A stretch of DNA of 64,000 nucleotides. Source: Limnephilus marmoratus (taxonomy: Eukaryota > Arthropoda > Insecta > Trichoptera > Limnephilidae). Numbering within the stretch: position 1 is the stretch's first letter; the number at the start of each line of letters is the position of its first letter. Of the stretch, positions 52,893 to 64,000 are shown in pieces. Location: the NCBI GenBank assembly GCA_917880885.1, contig OU862910.1, forward strand, positions 15,016,710-15,080,709, read 5' to 3'. The notes below the pieces were generated by a model, which was not told the DNA's origin, did not search any database, and saw only the letters and a list, made by a program, of their open reading frames with translations. Made by a program: the position numbers and the translations under genes.

Positions 52893-53855
52893 TAGCGATG
52901 TGTCAGTTCAGCTGGAATGGGCTCATGTGATCCGCTCCTTTGCGGGAAGCGGTTCCTACTCCCACTCCTTTTTCAAATCGACTACTCCCAGAGAACCCGG
53001 CCCAGTCCCAGTACTCTCCGCATCCAAATAAATCCGGCGGTAATCCGGCGGTCCGAGCAACTCAACGCCGAAGCGCGAAAACCGCACTCGAATACAAGTC
53101 CCGGGTTCCTTTAAACCCAAGCGCCTTGTTCCAAGCTACGTGAATCGCGACACAATCCATTCATTTCGCCCACTCCCGGACTCGCGCGAACTACTACATT
53201 CCTGACTCACCCCGTGGCCGCCGCGCCGGTTTGCTCCGCGATCCACGGTCCGGCGTCACTCACCATTCCACTCATGAGTCGCGGGTCTCGGTGAGTTCCC
53301 GACACTCCCCGCTACCCGCGGCCGGCCAACTATGACACTTCCCCTTGAGTCACGTCACGAGCTGGGCGCTGGGCGTTCATTCGATCGCTGTTCGTTGATC
53401 GACACACACGTGCGTGACCCCTTCGGCTAGGCAGGGAGTAGTTTTTAATTAGAGCGTCTTATCTGGTATCGTTAATCAACGGGTGACGTGCATTATAAAA
53501 TAATAGTTTATAGTAAAGCATTACAGCTTATTAATTTACTTATTTAAATTCTCAATAAAAGACCGTGCAGTGTAGATACATTGAATGTACCTACATTGCA
53601 CGGGTGACGGGTCCTTGTTCTCGTACGAGTCTTGTCCGACTCCGGGGTTCTGAGTTCTCGTGTGGGTTCTACGAGTAGGTCCTGGTTCCGAGTTCTTTGA
53701 ACCCGTGCGTCCCGTTTCGGTGCGCCGCAACAATACCCAGTGCCCAGTCCGCACCTAAGAACTCGGACCCGGGACCTGTTCCTAGAACTCGTGTACTTTT
53801 AAAAGGAAGCAAGTCTCGGAGGCTTCCGGAAAAATGCAGAACTTACCCACCTCTA
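52893..53855. mobile_element. GC-rich hAT-like element H
   Basis: Exact 8-bp duplication GTACATAT at 52885-52892 and 53856-53863; ends TAGCGATGTGTCAGTTC / (complemented) TAGAGGTGGGTAAGTTC. Interior is much richer in G and C than its surroundings, with repeated gagttctcg, cccggac and ggttcc motifs. No transposase seen. Confidence 0.82.
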
Positions 53856-53863
53856 GTACATAT

Positions 53864-55189
53864 TACATGATTAATTCATTTACTTGAGAAGATACACTAC
53901 TAGGTCACCATACTAGGCAGCTGCCTGTATCATGGTGACCATCCATTATGATTTTCAATATTTGACATCAAGTTCCAGTCACCTTGAATATTGACAGATA
54001 TTTTTATATGTTTTTCATTAGCCGTAAGCTTGAAGGTAGATATTTTAATTCTAGGAGTTAGTTTAGGCTAGAGGAGTGGAGAGGAGAGGAGAGGGTATGT
54101 AATTATTATTATTATTATTGTTTGTCAGCGAAGAAGACAAATGAAACTGTCAATTTATAGACAAAGATATAAAACATACATTGTGATAGATATATGATCT
54201 AAAAGGTACAAATAAATGTGAATTTTTTTACTTTGCTGTTGTTGGAGTCAGTTGCCATAGCAGATTTGCTATATTTATAATATATTCTGTAAAACATTTA
54301 GGTTTATTTATATTCTATTTATCTTCGCATTAAGAAAAACCAAAGAATCATTCCAATTGTTCATTTATAAGATTGTATGTTTTATACAGATGTGTTTTTA
54401 ATCAATTAAAAAAATAATCAAATCCAGAAATGAGTGGGGATATTTTATCAATGGCAAAATGTACATACAAATATGTATGACGATTTCATTGCTTTTAAGA
54501 CAAAAACTTCAGAGAGAATCTCCTCTAAATAAATACATAATAATTATTATATTTACTCCAGCAACCGCCAGCGTAGTGTGAAATTTATTGATGATATTGT
54601 AGCTATGTAATTTAGTCTTAATTTTTTGTATGGTTGTGAAGTGAATGATACATGAACCTTAAATAAATAAATATTACATTGCGTAATATTTTATTGATAT
54701 TCTAGAAAAGAAAAAGGAAAATCGAAAGAGTAAAAATCACCATAATAAAGCGATTTTTTAATCAAAACAACAAACAACGATTTGTAATATTAATGAGTAA
54801 TGACATTTTTATGTGAGTGTTGTGCAAATGAAGGAAAAACTTTTGTTTTTATAATGTGAATGTTTCCGACAATATTCCAATGTCACAATGATGTTAACAC
54901 ATTTTTTTTAGTCAATAAAGCATTTATTATTTAATTTAAAGATTTAAATGATACAAAGCATACTTAATTTTATAGATATGATAATATAAAAAGCATACTT
55001 CATTTAAAAGAGCTAACTTGTTCTTTATGTTAAAAATCACGCCATTTCTATTTTTCAAAAAATTTTGAGTAAGAGGGGATGCAAAATAAACAGTTTTGTT
55101 ATTTGCAGCAATTTTATTTAAGTACCTAACATAATAGAAATAGTCTTGCTTCACCAGAACTTGTAAATTCAATTGAGCAAGCACTTTAC
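53864..55189. other. No gene seen
   Basis: AT-rich. Contains an ATT run (54104-54120) and a G/A stretch (54072-54096). An open frame at 54936-55211 (- strand) has no recognisable domain. Confidence 0.45.
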
Positions 55190-55192
55190 TAA

Positions 55193-56229
55193 GCAGTGGC
55201 GTGCAGTCCATACAGGCTGAAAACTAAGACAAACGAACCATAAAAATATAAATTTTTTTCATTAACTATTTTGTTGGAAGGTCAAAATATTTCCACTTTG
55301 CAATAAAATCCAAATAAATGGAATATTTCTGAACGCATCCAAAAACTAAAAACTGTTTTTGGAAAGTGATAAAATACACTTTCAAATTTTATGATTCGAA
55401 ATAAATATATAATTTTTAAATGAACAAATTTTGAATGCAAACATAAAAAAGTTTTGAAAATGGCTCATCTTACATTTTTTTAAGCTAAAATTACTGATAA
55501 CGAGAAAAAAGAACATACACATATTTTATTAGGCAAAGTGTTTTATAAACATTATTGTCAACTCATTTTTTTGTCGTTTCATGGTAAAATAATTAATAAA
55601 AAGTTCTAAAGTTTCAATTTTTTTTTCAAATTGCAAACGGAATCATTGGTTTACATAAAGGTGTACATTTTAATTTATTTGCAGTTAATGATTTGAATAT
55701 AAATGGTGTTTTCTCTTTGTAACACCGTTTAGATTAGTGATGCCCCGAATAGTGTTTTTGCCAAATACCGAACTTTCGGCCGAAGCGCCGAATATTCGGC
55801 GACACTACATTACATTTCGCGGGTGACAGGTTCCGATTTGCATCATTGAAGTGCATGCGGTAACTACACGGTGGGTGTATTTGTTCATTTACGAGTGGGT
55901 CGTGTCATAACACACAATATTTGTTGAATGTTACATCAAATTGTGTCACTTATAGTGTGCATTTCTTAAAAAATATCTCTGTTCAGTAAATATTTATGTG
56001 TTTTATTTCATGATTTGGTATTCGGTATTCGGCCAAATAGTTCGCAATCAAATACCGAATAGTAAAAAAAGTTGCGGAATAGGCCGAATAGTAGCCGAAT
56101 ATTCGTGGCATCTAGTTTAGATCATATTTCTAACCATGATAGTAAGGGAGACCATTGGCCATTTTTAAATATTTACCGCACAATTCATACCTGAACTACA
56201 AACAGCATACATTTGGTGCACGCCACTGC
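55193..56229. mobile_element. TAA-flanked element with GCAGTGGCGTGCA ends
   Basis: Perfect inverted ends GCAGTGGCGTGCA and TGCACGCCACTGC, TAA at 55190-55192 and 56230-56232 (PIF/Harbinger-like). Interrupted by hAT-like element G. Confidence 0.75.
55735..56114. mobile_element. hAT-like element G with CCGAATA subterminal repeats, nested
   Basis: Ends TAGTGATGCCCCGAATAG and ATTCGTGGCATCTA; exact 8-bp duplication GTTTAGAT at 55727-55734 and 56115-56122. Motifs ccgaatattcgg, ggtattcggcc and gccgaatag at both ends. Confidence 0.87.
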
Positions 56230-56790
56230 TAATAAGTAATCTAGCTAAAAGATATTAATAATAAATGAATATAAACATAGACCTCTATTAATATTCGCTT
56301 CTCATTAAAATTAAAATGTAATAATAGTAACGAACACCTTTTTGATAGACTAGACTTAAAAAAATAATGATAATATAATAAAGATGACACTTTTGTTTCA
56401 AGCTCATTAGGTAAGACATATTACTGGTAGAAGCATTTTTATTGTTTACAAAACAAGCCAAATTTATTAGTTAACATTACATTCAGATGTACATATTGAG
56501 ATTGTTATGATTTTTATCAGAATATTGCTTTTAATTATTAAAGTAATATGTAATCAATTATTCTTATTGGGGAAACAATTGTACCTGTCTTATTTTATGT
56601 AGGTGCTAAAAGTTGACGGCACAATATTATATTAATATGTATGCATTATAGAATATGATTATTTTTTACTAAATCAAAGTTGAATCTCAGTGAGAATATC
56701 TGCGTCCATTCCATTACTATATTATACCTGCTTTTAATTGACGAGACTCTCTAAGACCCAAAATGATTCCTGTTGTAAGCAAAACAACTA

Positions 56791-57648
56791 CAGTGAAACC
56801 CTCATAAGAAGTTTTTTAAGGGACCGGAAAAAAACAAACTTCTTAAGCAGGAAAACCTTATATGTGGGAAAAATTGGACCAATTTTGGGCTGAGGGACTG
56901 AAAAAACCAAGCTTCTTAAGAGGGCATTACCAGAGAAAACCGGAAATATGTCATTTTCAAAAAAGTTTTTAGACGTATTGACTCTTTTCCACAAAAAATT
57001 ATAAATGTATTTCTAAAGATTGTTCTTTTATCTAGCATTCGTATGTAATAAATTTTGAGAAATTTTTTTAATTTTTAGTATAATAAGGTTTTTCCATAGG
57101 TCGTTGGCAGATTTGTTCAATTTTCAAAAAGTTTTTGTATTATACCACACCCATTTCAAACAATAAAATCATGCAGTAAAATAAATCAATACATTATCTA
57201 GCAAACGTATGTTTTAGAATTTTAATTTTAGTTTCAATAAAATCATTAAAAAATATGTATGTACATGTGTTTCTTGGCGAAAATTGGTCCGTTTGTGTGT
57301 TTATTTGCGCACTTACAAACTAATACATTTCAGATTTTTTTAACATTCTTATTAAATTTAGACATTATTGAAAAATGATAAATACTTATAATCAAAAAAT
57401 AACTACAAAAAGTACATTATTTTAATAGTTTTATCATCACGCCTTTCAGCATTTTTGGATGAAGGTATAAATTAAAGCTAATTTGAATTGAAATAAATTC
57501 GATATTGAGTTATAATTTAAAAAAGCTGGTACGGAGAATAATTAATCTTTCTCATTGTAACTGCCCTGCACGATCGTAAGAACAACTTTCGACGAAATGT
57601 GGATTTTCGTCCGCTGGTTGGTTAAACGCTCTTAAGAGAGTTTCACTG
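56791..57648. mobile_element. mariner/pogo-like element, CAGTGAAACCCTC ends, copy 1
   Basis: Left CAGTGAAACCCTCATAAGAA and right cttaagagagtttcactg, TA on both sides. The left 150 bp match the short copy 61330-61456 closely (gggaccggaaaaaaac, cttcttaag). Confidence 0.7.
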
Positions 57649-57949
57649 TATATATCATTGTAAAAGTTACAACCCATTGCTTTTTGAAAAGAAAATGCCA
57701 AATGGGACCGGAAAAACGAACACTGGAACCTTATGTACGGGTATTTTACTGTAAATATACCTTATTTTAAATTAAAAGCATACCCTTTTTAGATATATAA
57801 AATAGATTTACAATAATGAGGATGCGTTGTATGGGAAAAGACACCAAACAGTGCTAACATAAAAGAAAAAAATGAATTCAATATAGGTACTTGCAACTAT
57901 TGAATGAAATTCTTTATGTTCCAAATCTTAAGTATTTCAGCATCACGTA

Positions 57950-58384
57950 CAGGGTGTAACAGCACGTACCCAAGAGTTTTATCCAGCGATTCCTGAGCAT
58001 ATTTGGAATAAAAATGTAGTTTGTAAAATGTAATTTTGCTGTCCAATGAAATCTTTCTCTATTAAAAACATTAATAATATTTTTCATCACACACCGCAAC
58101 CGACTAGTTTGAAGAATAGCGCGTTTATAGCCTAGCGGACACTTGATAAGCATTGTGTCTCGTTTGAACAGCATTTTACCACACGAAACAGCGCGTATCG
58201 CTCAAACACATCACAACGGGATATATCCCATAGCGATGGGAACAGTAGCGATGTGTAATTGAAAAACAAATTTTTTGTTTTTAATCGAAAAAAATATCAA
58301 ACAAAATGATAACAATTTTTTTTACTCCAAATATGCTCAGGAATCGTTGATTAGAATCCCTCGGGTACGTCCTGTTACACCCTG
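57950..58384. mobile_element. mariner-like MITE, CAGGGTGTAACAG ends
   Basis: Left CAGGGTGTAACAGCACGTAC, right gtacgtcctgttacaccctg, TA flanks; inner pair ttcctgagcatatttgga / tccaaatatgctcaggaa. Confidence 0.82.
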
Positions 58385-58386
58385 TA

Positions 58387-59084
58387 TATGCAGTTATTGA
58401 GGAATAATTTCTTGAAAGTAATGTTTTAGAACAGCGCTGGGTCTCAGAGGGTTAAATAATCAATAAATTAGTCAATTTTCAATTTAATATTATGTATTTT
58501 TAACATTTTGTAACAATTATAACAAAATTCATCATGATAATCATAATTATTTGTGTTACTCATATATATTTTGTTATACATATTTTATGAACATTTATTA
58601 GTTTCATTGAACTTATGAAAGTTTTCTGTGACATTTTTAGAGTATTTATGGGAACCGTGAGTGACTCCGTACCCTTGTGACTAGTTAGAAACCTGTATGG
58701 AATGATAAAATAAGATGCATAATAAACCTACTAGTAATTCCCTATTTTAACATAAAATTTTTCAAAAAATGTCCACCCCACAAAATTCTCCGCAAATAAT
58801 TATGCACAAAATGTAAAATTAAAATTTATAGTACATTAAATTTTAAACACATGGCCAAAGTAGTTAGTTGGTTTTTAATAAAGGATTTCAATAAAAATAG
58901 GGATGTTCAATGAACCCATTTAGAGAACTATTTATTTTTAACTTGTCTGGCCAAGCACTAGCAAACAAGGCATAACCACTTTTCAAAATAAAACATATGT
59001 CAAATGTGCAATTACTTTTTGAAGGTACTAATATAAAATAAAGGCAACATAGTTAACTTTCAATTATTAATACCACATTTTCAG
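58387..59084. other. No gene seen
   Basis: AT-rich, nothing recognised. Confidence 0.45.
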
Positions 59085-60344
59085 CAGGGGCGGTTCTAGA
59101 CTTTTCCTGATCCGATAAATATGACATTATTTGATTGAACATTTCACACCTGAGCGATAATAGTGGCACAAGTCAAAAAATAGCATTTTCGAGTTAAATA
59201 TGCAGAAATGTTCCTGGATATCTTTTCTACCTTCGATAAAAACGTCAAAATTTTTAAAAATATTATTGTGACCTTAAAAAAGTGAAAATGTCATTAGGTA
59301 AATTTTTGAGATCGCTGGCAATAGTTAATACGCACTTTTTTTTGAAAAAATCTTTTGATTCACCTTAATTAGGTACATTAAAAGACAAATATTTGCATTG
59401 GGGGAAGTGGAAAATATTTCATTCTAAATTTCGATTACGTAAAATTAAAATTAGCTTTCATTCTGTGAAACGAGACCGTCCATTTTCAAACATTATTTTC
59501 AAATGTCATTTTATGTTTGTATTCTTGTTACTGTACGAAAAGATGCTAGAGCAAAGCGTAGCAGACTTCGAAAGAAAGTGCCCCTTTATAACGCCTACTC
59601 GCGTCAAGGCAAGAAAAACATCCCAGTTTTCAAGTAGTTTAGCGGCTACGCTAGGTTTGTGTAACATGGTTTGTGATTCAAAAGAAAGTGCCCCCCCCGT
59701 ACCTTCAAAATCTTCTAGCCGTTCGTTATACATTCAAGTGTATCAGGAATACCAACATACCAACGTGACAGCGAATGAGCTAATAGCTAATGGCGTACAA
59801 TCTCACAAGACGAAAGCTAATTTTAATTTTACATAATCGAAATTTAGAAAGAAATATTTTTCACTTCCCCCAATGCAAATAGTTGCCTTTTAATGTAATT
59901 AAGGTGAATCAAAAGGTTTTTAAAAAAAAAAGTGCATATTAACCTTTGCCAGCGATCTCCAAAAAAAAATAATTATTGTTATATTTTACTCAAATTCAAG
60001 CAAAAATAGTGGCACAATGACCATTTGAGCTGAACCAGCCACTAGATATGTATCGAAATTACATAACGGTTTCCCAACTTTTGTATGTGTAATGTTTGTA
60101 ATGTTTTTTTTTATTGGCTAATAAACTGATTTGCTGAACTGCTCTCCTGAAAAAAAGTTTTTTGGTTGTGCCATTGTTATTCCCCAGGTGTGATTTCAAC
60201 ATTTCAAAATTTGTTGAAGTCAAAAATATGTTTGGGAGACCGTGCCTTCCCAAAGTAAAAAAATCTTTTTTGTTACAACATCAATAATGTCGTATTTTTA
60301 AATTTTACCACTCTAGCTCACTGAAAAGTCAAGGACCACCACTG
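59085..60344. mobile_element. hAT-like element enclosing a foldback
   Basis: Ends CAGGGGCGGTTCTAGACTTT and (complemented) CAGTGGTGGTCCTTGACTTT; flanks ATTTTCAG and ATTTTCCAG give an imperfect 8-bp duplication. The phrase aatagtggcacaa occurs near both ends. Confidence 0.6.
59308..59959. repeat. Foldback inside the 59085-60344 element
   Basis: Inverted arms of about 150 bp: gagatcgctggcaa, gattcaccttaatta, tttgcattgggggaagtg and their complements. The centre (59566-59692) holds a cassette (ttcaagtagtttagcggcta) shared with 15790-15920. Confidence 0.75.
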
Positions 60345-61327
60345 ATTTTCCAGCAAGATCTATTTGAGCATAGTATGACTTCTTTAATTGATAAAAAATG
60401 TGTTGTGCGTTATGCCCTTTTTTTACCACCCGAATCTGACAATCTAAAAGTAATATTTAATTATTAGCCTCAGATTAAAAAAAAGAAAAATAATGTTGTG
60501 TGTGTATGATAAAAGTAATAAATTGCAATGAAACCTGTGAATTTTAAACTTGTGATGATTAGGCATTGGTTTATATGAATTTTCATATTTCCGCTGATGC
60601 ACTGTGACTATTATATTGAGAATTTAATTATTGGAAAATTAACTGTTAATATTATCATTAATAACTATTCCAATTATGAAGTTAGATAAACTGTTAATAT
60701 TATCCAATAATAGCCTCATCAACTGAAATTTGAAAATGCATATAATCCCATTTCTAGTGATGATAACATAAAATAATAATATGTTGTTTTCTCTTCCCCT
60801 GTAAACTTTTGAAATAAAAATAAAAAAAACTTAATTTCTCTAAAATTTTCCAAACAATGTTTAGCTATTGAATTATAAATAATGAAACCAAGTGAATTGC
60901 AATTAATTATGCTAATTATTTAAAAAAAAAAAACTATAAGCAATGAATAGTAGAATTTTCCCTTGAAAATATATGCAAATTAAAATAATTTTTTCCAAAT
61001 GATAAGCGGCATTTATACGCTTAAGCAAAGCTGTATGATACAAATATGTATTTGCTTTTATGTGAATTTGTTAATAAAACGCATTTAACAATTTATTGAA
61101 TAATATTATGTACTTTGGTTGATTTATGTAAATTGATGCAAATTTATAATGCTTTACTGAATTTTGTATTCAAATTATAATGGTAATAAATGGAACCAGG
61201 ATAAATACACCATTGATTTTAATTTACTTGATATTTATTATTGTTCTTCAGGGTTACCCTATTCATAATCTTAACCTTATCATAAGACTCATATTGACCC
61301 CTTTACCGATATGTTATAGTAACATAA
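60345..61327. other. No gene seen
   Basis: AT-rich, nothing recognised. Confidence 0.45.
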
Positions 61328-61329
61328 TA

Positions 61330-61456
61330 CAGTGAAACCCTCTTAATAAGTTTTCCAAGGGACCGGAAAAAAACTTCTTAAGCAGGAAAATGTTATACGT
61401 GGGAAAAATTGGGCCGAGGGACTGAAAAAACCAAACTTCTTAAGAGGGTTTCACTG
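61330..61456. mobile_element. mariner/pogo-like MITE, CAGTGAAACCCTC ends, short copy
   Basis: 127 bp, ends CAGTGAAACCCTCTTAA and TTAAGAGGGTTTCACTG, flanked by TA on both sides. Confidence 0.85.
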
Positions 61457-61618
61457 TATTTTCATTTCCAGCAACCTGTCAGAATACATAAAAAAGTACC
61501 TAATAACAGGCACTCTGTAATGAAAAAAAAAATTTTTATATATATGAAACTGTACCCATACGCGCTATGGTGCGAGGTTCATAAAGGATTAAAAGTGAAC
61601 TAAGATAGGTGCGGGTAA

Positions 61619-61783
61619 GGGAACATACCCATACTACGTGACCAACTTTTTGCAATTTTTAACACCCCCCCCCCCCCCGGTGACCAAAATCCTAAGCAAC
61701 CCGCCGCTCATTTGTATGGAGCGTGACATTTTGAAGACCCCCCCCCCCCCCCTAAACATGTCACGTAGTATGGGCACGTTCCC
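61619..61783. mobile_element. TAA-flanked MITE, family T1, short copy in a pogo-like end
   Basis: Ends GGGAACATACCCATACTACG and the complement of GGGAACGTGCCCATACTACG; C-runs inward; TAA at 61616-61618 and 61784-61786. 165 bp. Confidence 0.88.
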
Positions 61784-62307
61784 TAATAAGGCCTGTCAGC
61801 TAATAAGGCCTAAGTTAAAAAAATACAATTTAAAATATTCGGTGCCGCTTAAGAACATGCTCATAGGTAGCTAACACTCATAAATGGCGCTTCAAGCTTG
61901 TCGCGACGCATAGCTCGCTTATTTCGACCAGTGCGGATCGATTCGTTTGCGAGGAGCGGTTGTAAAATCGTCCGACTGAATCGTAAGTAATTTTCGTAAT
62001 ATCACACTTTTATGTATAATTTTGTGCAACAATTTTCTGTTTTACATAGGTACATCTATTGACCTTTGATGTCTGACTAATGTATCGTAAACCAATTATT
62101 TTACTTTTTTGTATTTCTTTATACACGATGCCAGCGGTTATTAAGGCCTACCAAATTTGACCGTAGGCCTTATTATACTCTTTTTTTGTAACAATGTTTG
62201 TCAGCTTTACTACTTATTTTAAAACTTTCTCAAAATGTTACGGATGTTTGTAAGTAATTACAACTGCTAACTAATTGATTTGTTGTTATTATAGTGTCTG
62301 CATCACG

Positions 62308-62506
62308 ATGCCCCCCAAAAGAGCATTGTGGTCTGAAAATGACTTGGTTGACGGCTGTCCAAGCAGTAAGAAGAGGAACACCTAGCACATATAAAGCTGC
62401 TGTTAGGTATAATATTTCCAGGAGAACCATCAGAAACCATCTCCGGACCGGAAGTTTGAAAAAAAAAGTTTTTTTTTCAAACTTAAAAAACACTGATGGC
62501 TGTTAA
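62308..62506 (+). pseudogene. Psq-type helix-turn-helix remnant of a pogo-like transposase
   Basis: MPPKRALWSENDLVD, then after one extra base AVQAVRRGTPSTYKAAVRYN and ISRRTIRNHLRTGSLKKK. This is the W-x-E-x-DL ... AV-x-AV ... AA-x-x-Y-x-IxRxTxRxHL pattern of the HTH_psq DNA-binding domain. A single-base frameshift near 62353 and a stop at 62506 end it; no DDE catalytic domain follows. A TTATAG acceptor lies just upstream. Confidence 0.75.
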
Positions 62507-63066
62507 ACAAAGAAATTTGGCACCATTTTGATTATTTTTGAGTGTTAAAATCTTCAGCCTTATTATCCTACTATAAGGCCTAAATACAAGGTTTTTAAAA
62601 ACGTTTAATTTTATGTTTGTTTGCGACAAAACTGGCCATTTTTTGTTCATATTTTATGGTAATTGATCTGAATGTTTAATTAATATTACAATTTGTCGAT
62701 TCGGATAAATAGTTTTTATTTTATTTCAAATCTCCCTTAGGTAGGCCTTATTACCCGCACCTACCTTACATAATATAATATGAAGTTAAAGAAATAATAA
62801 AAAAGCAATAAATTTCAGATCAAAATGTATTTTTTCTATGAGTTTGGTAAGTAACATGTGTGCTCATTTAAGCACATATCGCAGAGGTATCTGTGATTAT
62901 GCACATAGCGCCTTAAGGATTAAATATAAAAATGTACATACATAAGTTTATAGAAGAGTATTAAAACTTATTACCAAGATTTGCCAAAGTATAACTAAAT
63001 AACAACAGCTGTAAAGCCCAACAAAAAAATCCTTACCAATATTAACATTTCATATAAATATTTACA

Positions 63067-63379
63067 ACTAGCTTTTTCCCGTGGCTTCGCTCGCATGGTG
63101 TAGGGGGGGTTCCCACTCCGCCTCCTTCACCTCCCACCTACCCCCTCCCCCCTCCCCCATCTCTCCCTCCCTCCTGCTTTCCATACATTCAGTTTTCAAA
63201 CCTCGTGTGCCACCAATAGCAATTTTTTTATACAAATTTCATAATGCCAGAGCTCACCGGAAGTTTTATAAAAACCTTGTCCTGACAATAACAAACACAC
63301 AAAAAAAGAATTATCCAATTTTGTGCAGTCGTTCGAAAGTTATGCGCTTAGCAACACATTCAGCGATTCATTTTATATA
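63067..63379 (+). repeat. Interspersed repeat S1, copy 3
   Basis: actagctttttcccgtggct then tcgctcgcatgg, C/T-rich middle, cataatgccagagctcaccg and attatccaattttgtgcagt. The M1 MITE is inserted in its 3' tail. Confidence 0.7.
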
Positions 63380-63763
63380 CAGGGTGTCCGGGGGTAAAGT
63401 GCATTAACTTCGGGAGGTGATTCTACATGATGGTAGGAGTAAAAAAGATTAATAACTTTTTTCGAAATTCCAACATTTTTTTTCCCTTACAAAAAGATCT
63501 ACCTACTAAAAATCCTTAGTGTGAGGTACGATCTTACTTGCCGGGAGCCTGCCGGGCGCGATCGTGGCAACAATAAATGGTGGTGACTGGCCCGTATCGT
63601 AACAGTGGAAAATAATAAAGCTGGCCGCGCACGCCGGTCAAATTTTACGTTTTTACCACAAAACTACCCCTAAAAGTTGGAATTTCGAAAAAAGTTATTT
63701 ATCTTTTTTACTTACAATGTAGAATTACCTCCCGAAGTTAATGCACTTTACCCCCGGACACCC
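63380..63763. mobile_element. mariner-like MITE (family M1), copy 2
   Basis: CAGGGTGTCCGGGGGTAAAG to cccccggacaccct, highly similar to 27713-28090. Left TA present; at the right one G of the end is missing before TATA. Confidence 0.82.
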
Positions 63764-63859
63764 TATATAAGATGTAAACTTTGGATTCATTTGTACTGTG
63801 AAAATAATTATCTAAATTCACTATTTATATTATTTTTGGTATTATGCCATAGTACAAAG

Positions 63860-63984
63860 CAAGGTTGTTACGGATGCAAAAATTTTGACATCCGCAGATT
63901 ATTAGAGGTTCACAACTGCGGATGCGGATATGGACGAAGATGTCTGAATTGCGGTTGCGGATGCGAATATCCGTAACGCCCCTG
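63860..63984. mobile_element. hAT-like MITE with GCGGATGC repeats
   Basis: 125 bp, ends CAAGGTTGTTACGGAT and ATCCGTAACGCCCCTG, duplication GTACAAAG at 63852-63859 and 63985-63992. Tandem gcggatgcgga motifs. Confidence 0.82.
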
Positions 63985-64000
63985 GTACAAAGCCCTATAA

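Larger units (their letters stand above)
61608..62761 (+). mobile_element. pogo-like element with GGTGCGGGTAATAAGGCCT ends
   Basis: After removing the MITE in its left end, both ends read GGTGCGGGTAATAAGGCCT, flanked by TA (61606-61607, 62762-62763). The aaggccta motif recurs inside (62145, 62160, 62575). An HTH_psq remnant inside fits the pogo branch of Tc1/mariner. Confidence 0.8.

Overview
The window looks like arthropod (most probably insect) nuclear DNA. It is AT-rich, its genes are intron-split with GT-AG junctions, it carries TTAGG-type arrays, and most of it is transposon sequence of classes common in insects (RTE, Penelope-like, hAT, piggyBac-like, PIF/Harbinger-like, mariner/pogo-like). 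The insect order cannot be decided from the sequence alone.

Two host loci stand out. (1) On the + strand, a complete ten-exon gene for a FERM-domain membrane protein of the FRMD3/FRMD5 family runs from 26262 to 50905. All exon phases agree and give 571 residues. Introns 2, 4, 6, 7, 8 and 9 contain recognisable repeat or transposon sequence. (2) On the - strand between about 21.05 kb and 13.75 kb lies a small-protein locus. One exon (17613-17774) encodes a PIGBOS1-like single-pass mitochondrial microprotein. Splicing it to the next exon (from 13953) ends that reading frame in a TAATG stop/start overlap with a second single-pass microprotein of 61 residues. Two further exons (19528-19580, 18689-18738) fit in phase in front of it and would end in an ATGA overlap with the PIGBOS1-like start. 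This suggests a polycistronic mRNA.

Layout. 1-7.4 kb: a decayed - strand gene joining a Mutator-like transposase domain to a YqaJ-type nuclease, split by an intact RTE retrotransposon (1018-residue ORF) and a TAA-flanked inverted-repeat element. 7.4-13.7 kb: dispersed repeats and nested hAT-like elements. 13.7-21.05 kb: the microprotein locus, with transposons in its introns. 21.2-24.3 kb: a 2-kb near-perfect palindrome and other inverted-repeat elements. 26.3-50.9 kb: the FRMD gene. Its second intron holds a five-layer transposon stack including a Penelope-like element with two tail-outward copies. Its fourth intron holds a second copy of the stack's host repeat, which supplies pre-insertion sites, and a tRNA-like sequence split by a MITE. 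50.9-64 kb: no host gene recognised; hAT-like, mariner/pogo-like and foldback elements.

A recurring pattern is a set of hAT-like families, each with an 8-bp target duplication and each with its own short motif repeated just inside its ends.
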